Origin: CAYWNA01 sp964459305
GTDB lineage: Bacteria; Planctomycetota; Planctomycetia; Pirellulales; Pirellulaceae
NCBI GenBank assembly: GCA_964459305.1
Contig: CAYWNA010000123.1
Coordinates: forward strand, 1-36,662
Direction of reading: 5' to 3'
DNA: 36,662 bases
Position numbers and translations under genes: made by a program. How positions within the stretch are numbered: position 1 is the first letter of the stretch; every line of letters begins with the position of its first letter. The notes under the pieces were generated by a model. The model made no database searches, was not told the origin of the DNA, and saw only the letters and a program-made list of their open reading frames with translations. Shown here one piece after another: positions 34,101 to 36,662 of this stretch.

Positions 34101-34956
34101 CGGGGCCGTCTACGTCCACCAGATGTGCCATGTGGGCGACTACTACGACCAGCCGGTACCGGGCAATCTGGGATACCCGCGAGGCGGTTATACGGTCAGC
34201 CACGCCTGGACCGAAGGGCATTTCGAACATTACTTCTTGACCGGTGATCGCCGATCGTTTGAGACAGGCTGCTCGGTGGCGGACTTTTTCGTACGCAAAG
34301 ACCTTGGCCGGCCGTACGACTTCTCGTCCTGCCGCACACCGGGCTGGCACCTGATCATGCTTGCCGCTGCCTACGCAGCGACCAACGACCCGTACTACTT
34401 GAACGCGGGCAAGGTCCTCGTCGAACGAGTGCTCCAGGCACAGGACACGCAGCCGAGGCCGCTGCCCGCGTATCAAGCCGAAGGACGGAAGCCTCATCAG
34501 TTAGGCGGCTGGTCACGCATGATGGTGCCGGGGCACTGCCGTTGCGAGCCGAGGCACCGAGGTAATGCCGGTTTCATGGTCGCGGTGTTGCTGGCGGGGA
34601 TGAAGTACTACCACGACGTCACGGGCGACGAGCGTGTGAAGCAAGCGATCATCCAGGGGGCACACTACCTGCTGGACGAAACCTATTCGGATGAAGTGCA
34701 CGGTTTTCGCTATACATCATGCCCAAACACGGGGTACCGCCCGGGTGCATCGCCGCTGATGGTCGAGGGCGTCGCTCGCGCCTACCTGTGGACTGGTGAT
34801 GAGCGGTTCCGCCGCGTGCTGACCGAAGCCTTACCGCGGTCGGCGGGTGGCAGCGGCTACGGCAAAGGCTTTTCCATGTACTACCGAATGGGACCTCGCC
34901 TATTGGCCGATCTCGAAGCAGCCGGCATCACGATGGGCAAACCACAGGAACGGTAG
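31177..34956 (+). CDS. PcRGLX/YetA-like (PL26-type) secreted lyase-like protein
   Basis: The 1259-residue product starts at ATG 31177 (AAGGAG six bases upstream) with a signal peptide (MYRSFGRSVFLLILIARVSM). A calcium-binding thrombospondin type 3 motif (DSDGDGIRDHHERTLGTDP) follows at residues 26-45. Next come a beta-rich region, a fibronectin type III-like domain at about 380-475 (GRVTISWTSTWPCPTRFEYG), and from about residue 500 the N-terminal beta domain typical of PcRGLX/YetA proteins (PITTGIPFPQGQL, PAQMRLTARWTDGSVKWILV). A beta-sandwich middle and a helical alpha/alpha-toroid end (FGMLNYGDWYGERGTNWGN, HAWTEGHFEHYFLTGDRRSF) complete the family layout. The founding enzyme is an exo-rhamnogalacturonan lyase (PL26); whether this one attacks pectin or another polymer is unknown. 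Confidence 0.85.
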   Translation: MYRSFGRSVFLLILIARVSMGADGQADSDGDGIRDHHERTLGTDPEHPEALRVVIDDGVEPSDRRNSEAYDATKDFAEIEFCHIGDDRYLWRVTLADAPRLADTVLHLYVDADADSSTGRKGPSAAASTGTEYMLSVVGGRGTSNHYDTDGNHGGGPLVTHVVEGKQVLICADVDLGRDEQGVRYALYVLCHTTTERGERVRMSDSSRKQLIEQVPISDRKKIMRPRDHRENYRVQSTFGLDVLRNVLLREDTVVIPHDKLQMKGFSVDQFTSRRFPHVRRDDEDARVWILAPKPGSYHVGFMMYDDASDERVTISIDGEVQGVAVSNRDNNRTWLYWLDKPFEFRGGERVELQAAGIGGKHGICNVLFLHRTPEVRNTICQIDNTTSVADYDEPGRVTISWTSTWPCPTRFEYGTDSTHGNTVESEGNCLVHRVVLDGLDANTAYHGRAVGTARDGSFFYGKDFVFRASAPAPPQTRSGIGGVPLAVDNPHFCPAENWPITTGIPFPQGQLGSIDHVRLTSGGREVPAQMRLTARWTDGSVKWILVTFLANVPDGGRAEYELQFGRDVQRTRPEHALKATRSEEGVTIDTGNLRFRIDPHGNLSDFRRSDQRLLASDGVCGTHALDANGVAYSTAASKAKISIEEAGPLRAVVKVISRLAGTDDARLIRIEKRIEAYQGAACVRIHHTLVVDRPEKFTELDALSYRIPLPATDLSWRVPTTGGQSILLDKSTPVAHQRFDGEFVVGDGDSQTAHQDRIVGSLIAEGDEGFSVAVRDFWQNYPKALRIQPGALDVGLCPSFEEGLYDSFPFEKQGHQLYYYLLGGHYRLKRGVSKTHEMLLCFEPDDKRPHVCALFQRPLLATTSPGWYCDSKAFYDVAPRDTERFKLYEDAIDRNLAAYAARRERQQDFGMLNYGDWYGERGTNWGNIEYDTQHAFFLEYVRSGNPDAFFLGEATELHNRDIDTVQWSEDRREIGAVYVHQMCHVGDYYDQPVPGNLGYPRGGYTVSHAWTEGHFEHYFLTGDRRSFETGCSVADFFVRKDLGRPYDFSSCRTPGWHLIMLAAAYAATNDPYYLNAGKVLVERVLQAQDTQPRPLPAYQAEGRKPHQLGGWSRMMVPGHCRCEPRHRGNAGFMVAVLLAGMKYYHDVTGDERVKQAIIQGAHYLLDETYSDEVHGFRYTSCPNTGYRPGASPLMVEGVARAYLWTGDERFRRVLTEALPRSAGGSGYGKGFSMYYRMGPRLLADLEAAGITMGKPQER

Positions 34957-34963
34957 GCGCGCC

Positions 34964-35362
34964 TTAGCGGCTATTCTCGTACTCTTGGCCTTGTCCCCTG
35001 TCTGATATTGGTGGAACGTCGGTCACCTTCGCTTCGTCATGTAGTGCGTCCTCGCCCGTGGCTCTGGCAATAACATACCACAGCCCAATCTCGGCCCCCC
35101 AGAACACGCATGATACCCATGCAAAAGGCAGAAATCCTTTGTGGCGAAAATCCTCATAGTGCAGTAGCCAAGCGCCGACCAGCAATACGGCCATGACCCC
35201 GGCTGTGACTGCCCACCGAACCCGTGAAGGTGAAAGATAGAATGTGCACAAAGGTGCCATGGCGTAGCAGATGACAGCGACACCCGTTCGCGCAAGCGCC
35301 AGTGCGCCACAGATGACGGTCACTATCAGAAACAGAGCGAAGAGGCTGAATCGCGATCGCAT
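34964..35362 (-). CDS. Small membrane protein with planctomycete RFSL start, unknown function
   Basis: The 132-residue product starts MRSRFSLFALFLIVTVICGA, resembling the RFSLxxLF N-terminus shared by many short planctomycete membrane proteins. Further hydrophobic segments are VAVICYAMAPLCTFYL, WAVTAGVMAVLLVGAWLL and FAWVSCVFWGAEIGLWYVIA, giving about four helices and a polar tail. AAGG lies upstream of the ATG. Its stop is only 7 bp from that of the convergent PL26-like gene. I recognise no functional domain. It could share a transcript with the cyclophilin gene 134 bp upstream on the same strand. Confidence 0.78.
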   Translation of the reverse strand: MRSRFSLFALFLIVTVICGALALARTGVAVICYAMAPLCTFYLSPSRVRWAVTAGVMAVLLVGAWLLHYEDFRHKGFLPFAWVSCVFWGAEIGLWYVIARATGEDALHDEAKVTDVPPISDRGQGQEYENSR

Positions 35363-35496
35363 CCCTTCACCTTAGCAGCAGCAAGGCGCGGGGGCAACAA
35401 ATGACCGGCCGCGACGAATTGGGCGCGACAGTACTGCCGACTTCCTTCGCTGGCTTCGTTCGCGGCAACCAAGAGCGCAACGCGCCGGCTGATCGC

Positions 35497-36249
35497 TTAG
35501 CGGCTTCGCTGGATGGACTCGATGACCACCGGTTGCACCGGAGTGTTGGGAAAATCGCCTTTGTCCGCAACCTCGACTCCCGCGATGCGATCCACCACAT
35601 CCATGCCCTCGATAACTTTGCCAAACACGCAGTAGCCGTAATTCTCAGCACTTTCCGTGTCTTTGTGGTCCAGGGAGGGATTGTCGACTAGATTGACGAA
35701 AAACTGCGATGTGGCACTGTCGATGTGCTCCGGGTCCCGGACCATGGCAATGGTGCCGCGAAGATTCTTCAGCCCGTTGTCGGCTTCGCTACGAATGTAG
35801 GCTCGCGTCTCTTTCGGCTCCAAGTCCGCCGTGTAGCCGCCAGCCAACACCATGGAATCTTTGGCCACGTAATGAACGGCCGTGTCGTCGTAGAACCCTC
35901 TATTGACATAATTTGCGAGGAAGTTGTCGACGGTGACGGGGGCCTTTTCCGCATCCAGCTGAAGGCGAATCTCGCCCAATGAGGTCTTGATGACCACTTC
36001 AGGATCCACTTTCGCTTCCGGCCGCGGGGTTGCCGGCGTTTTCTTTGTGGGGCCCTCTGCTGTCAGTTGGACCGGTTCGGTTAGCGCGAACGTCGGGTCG
36101 CCATCAGTTGCAGACGCGTCTTCACCGCCTTCCGCATCGATACTGGCCGGTGGCGGAGAGCCGTCTTCCGAACCGCACCCTGCGGTCCAGAGAAACAACG
36201 CTAGAACGACGAACAGCGAGAATGAAGCTGGTTTTCCGTGCGTTTGCAT
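35497..36249 (-). CDS. Cyclophilin-type peptidyl-prolyl isomerase lipoprotein with altered active site
   Basis: The 250-residue product starts best at ATG 36249, with GGAGG eight bases upstream; ATG 36264 is the alternative. A lipoprotein-like signal ends in FLWTAGC, with lipidated Cys about 25. A low-complexity linker follows, and from about residue 88 a cyclophilin domain close to bacterial PpiA (VVIKTSLGEIRLQLDAEKAP, EADNGLKNLRGTIAMVRD, DSATSQFFVNL, YGYCVFGKVIEGMDVVDRI). It would help fold secreted proteins at the periplasmic face. The conserved FHRV, whose Arg is central to catalysis in cyclophilins, reads VHYV here (residues 125-128), so activity may be reduced. Confidence 0.92.
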   Translation of the reverse strand: MQTHGKPASFSLFVVLALFLWTAGCGSEDGSPPPASIDAEGGEDASATDGDPTFALTEPVQLTAEGPTKKTPATPRPEAKVDPEVVIKTSLGEIRLQLDAEKAPVTVDNFLANYVNRGFYDDTAVHYVAKDSMVLAGGYTADLEPKETRAYIRSEADNGLKNLRGTIAMVRDPEHIDSATSQFFVNLVDNPSLDHKDTESAENYGYCVFGKVIEGMDVVDRIAGVEVADKGDFPNTPVQPVVIESIQRSR

Positions 36250-36662
36250 TGGGATTGCCTCCATGCGTGATTAGCTGTGGACTCGTCGCCTCGCCTACCT
36301 CAGGAGGCATGTCGATGTCCTGCGAAAGCAGGGCATTCCGGCAGCTGTACTGACGCCAGTCTCTAAGCGCTTATATCATGGGTTGATATGCGATTTCGTG
36401 CAACATCGTTTTTCGCACGAATCTCTACGGCAGCAAGGCCATTGGTTGGTGTGTGATCTTGCTCGGTATTTCCCACCTATCGGCCTGTCTCAGGGGCCGG
36501 ATCAGCATGCGCTGGCGTCAAGCATACAGTCTCCCAACCGGGCCGATGGCCACGGAGCGTGACGCGGTGAGCTGACAGATCGTGAGACTCGCGCCCTAGG
36601 GCGTCGGAAATGTGCCCTTGACACGGTAATCCGCAGGAAGGACAGCAGGCGATTTCTCTTCC
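36250..36662. other. Right-end intergenic region, no gene supported
   Basis: The 413 bp from the cyclophilin start to the window edge contain no gene I can support. One plus-strand frame stays open from about 36274 to 36560 but has no start codon with a ribosome site and matches no family I recognise. The cyclophilin promoter should lie at the left end of this stretch. Confidence 0.4.

Noticed and set aside
20053..34956. A single polysaccharide-utilisation operon
   Set aside because: The genes lie on both strands, are separated by repeats and long gaps, and lack a shared promoter or SusC/D-like pair. Only a loose functional theme is supported.
36274..36560. Open plus-strand frame at the right end resembling a decayed gene fragment
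   Set aside because: No start codon with a ribosome site, no family recognised, and an open stretch of about 95 codons is expected by chance at this GC content.

Overview
The window reads as a chromosomal piece of a planctomycete (Planctomycetota, plausibly Pirellulales-like). The evidence is a set of family hallmarks that occur together in that phylum: a LEPR-XLL plus dockerin surface protein, an SHD1 plus TIGR03067 secreted protein, a BlaI / M56-peptidase pair whose peptidase ends in carboxypeptidase-regulatory-like repeats, a DUF1080 (3-keto-disaccharide hydrolase-type) protein, a XylR-type AraC regulator and a small membrane protein starting RFSLFALF. It is a scaffold rather than a finished sequence, because 100 Ns sit inside one gene. 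I saw no rRNA, tRNA, CRISPR, phage genes or transposase genes.

Layout. 1-3539: a probable sugar-uptake locus, with a GHMP-kinase-like gene (partial) and a sodium/solute symporter on the minus strand, divergent from a XylR-type regulator. 3587-6803: a secreted penicillin-acylase-family Ntn hydrolase and an SHD1/TIGR03067 protein. 6998-10461: a BlaI repressor and M56 membrane peptidase with a clear sigma70-like promoter and an overlapping 17-bp palindromic operator. 10866-15030: a secreted CocE/NonD-type hydrolase, then a membrane protein with duplicated Tim44-like/zinc-ribbon modules and a TerB-like end. 15169-19718: DUF1080 protein, small membrane protein, lone phosphonoacetaldehyde hydrolase (phnX), Tat-exported sugar isomerase-like protein, and a ferritin-like diiron protein. 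20053-34956: very large exported proteins, namely a 1481-residue protein of unrecognised family, a Cys-rich HEAT protein, the LEPR-XLL/dockerin protein, and a 1259-residue PcRGLX/YetA-like (PL26-type) protein. 34964-36249: a small membrane protein and a cyclophilin lipoprotein.

How the genes fit together. Several products look like a carbohydrate-scavenging surface and secretome: the PL26-like protein, the 1481-residue protein, DUF1080, the isomerase-like protein and the symporter/kinase locus. They are scattered on both strands and do not form one operon, so joint function is inference.

The most unusual layer is non-coding. At least four kinds of hairpin-forming repeat occupy the intergenic spaces. 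Two of them have unrelated inner stems but share the same outer terminal inverted repeat (ATACC-R-Y-CCGCGG). A third is an IS630-like miniature element whose end forms the stop codon of the dockerin gene. Three convergent gene junctions each contain one such hairpin.
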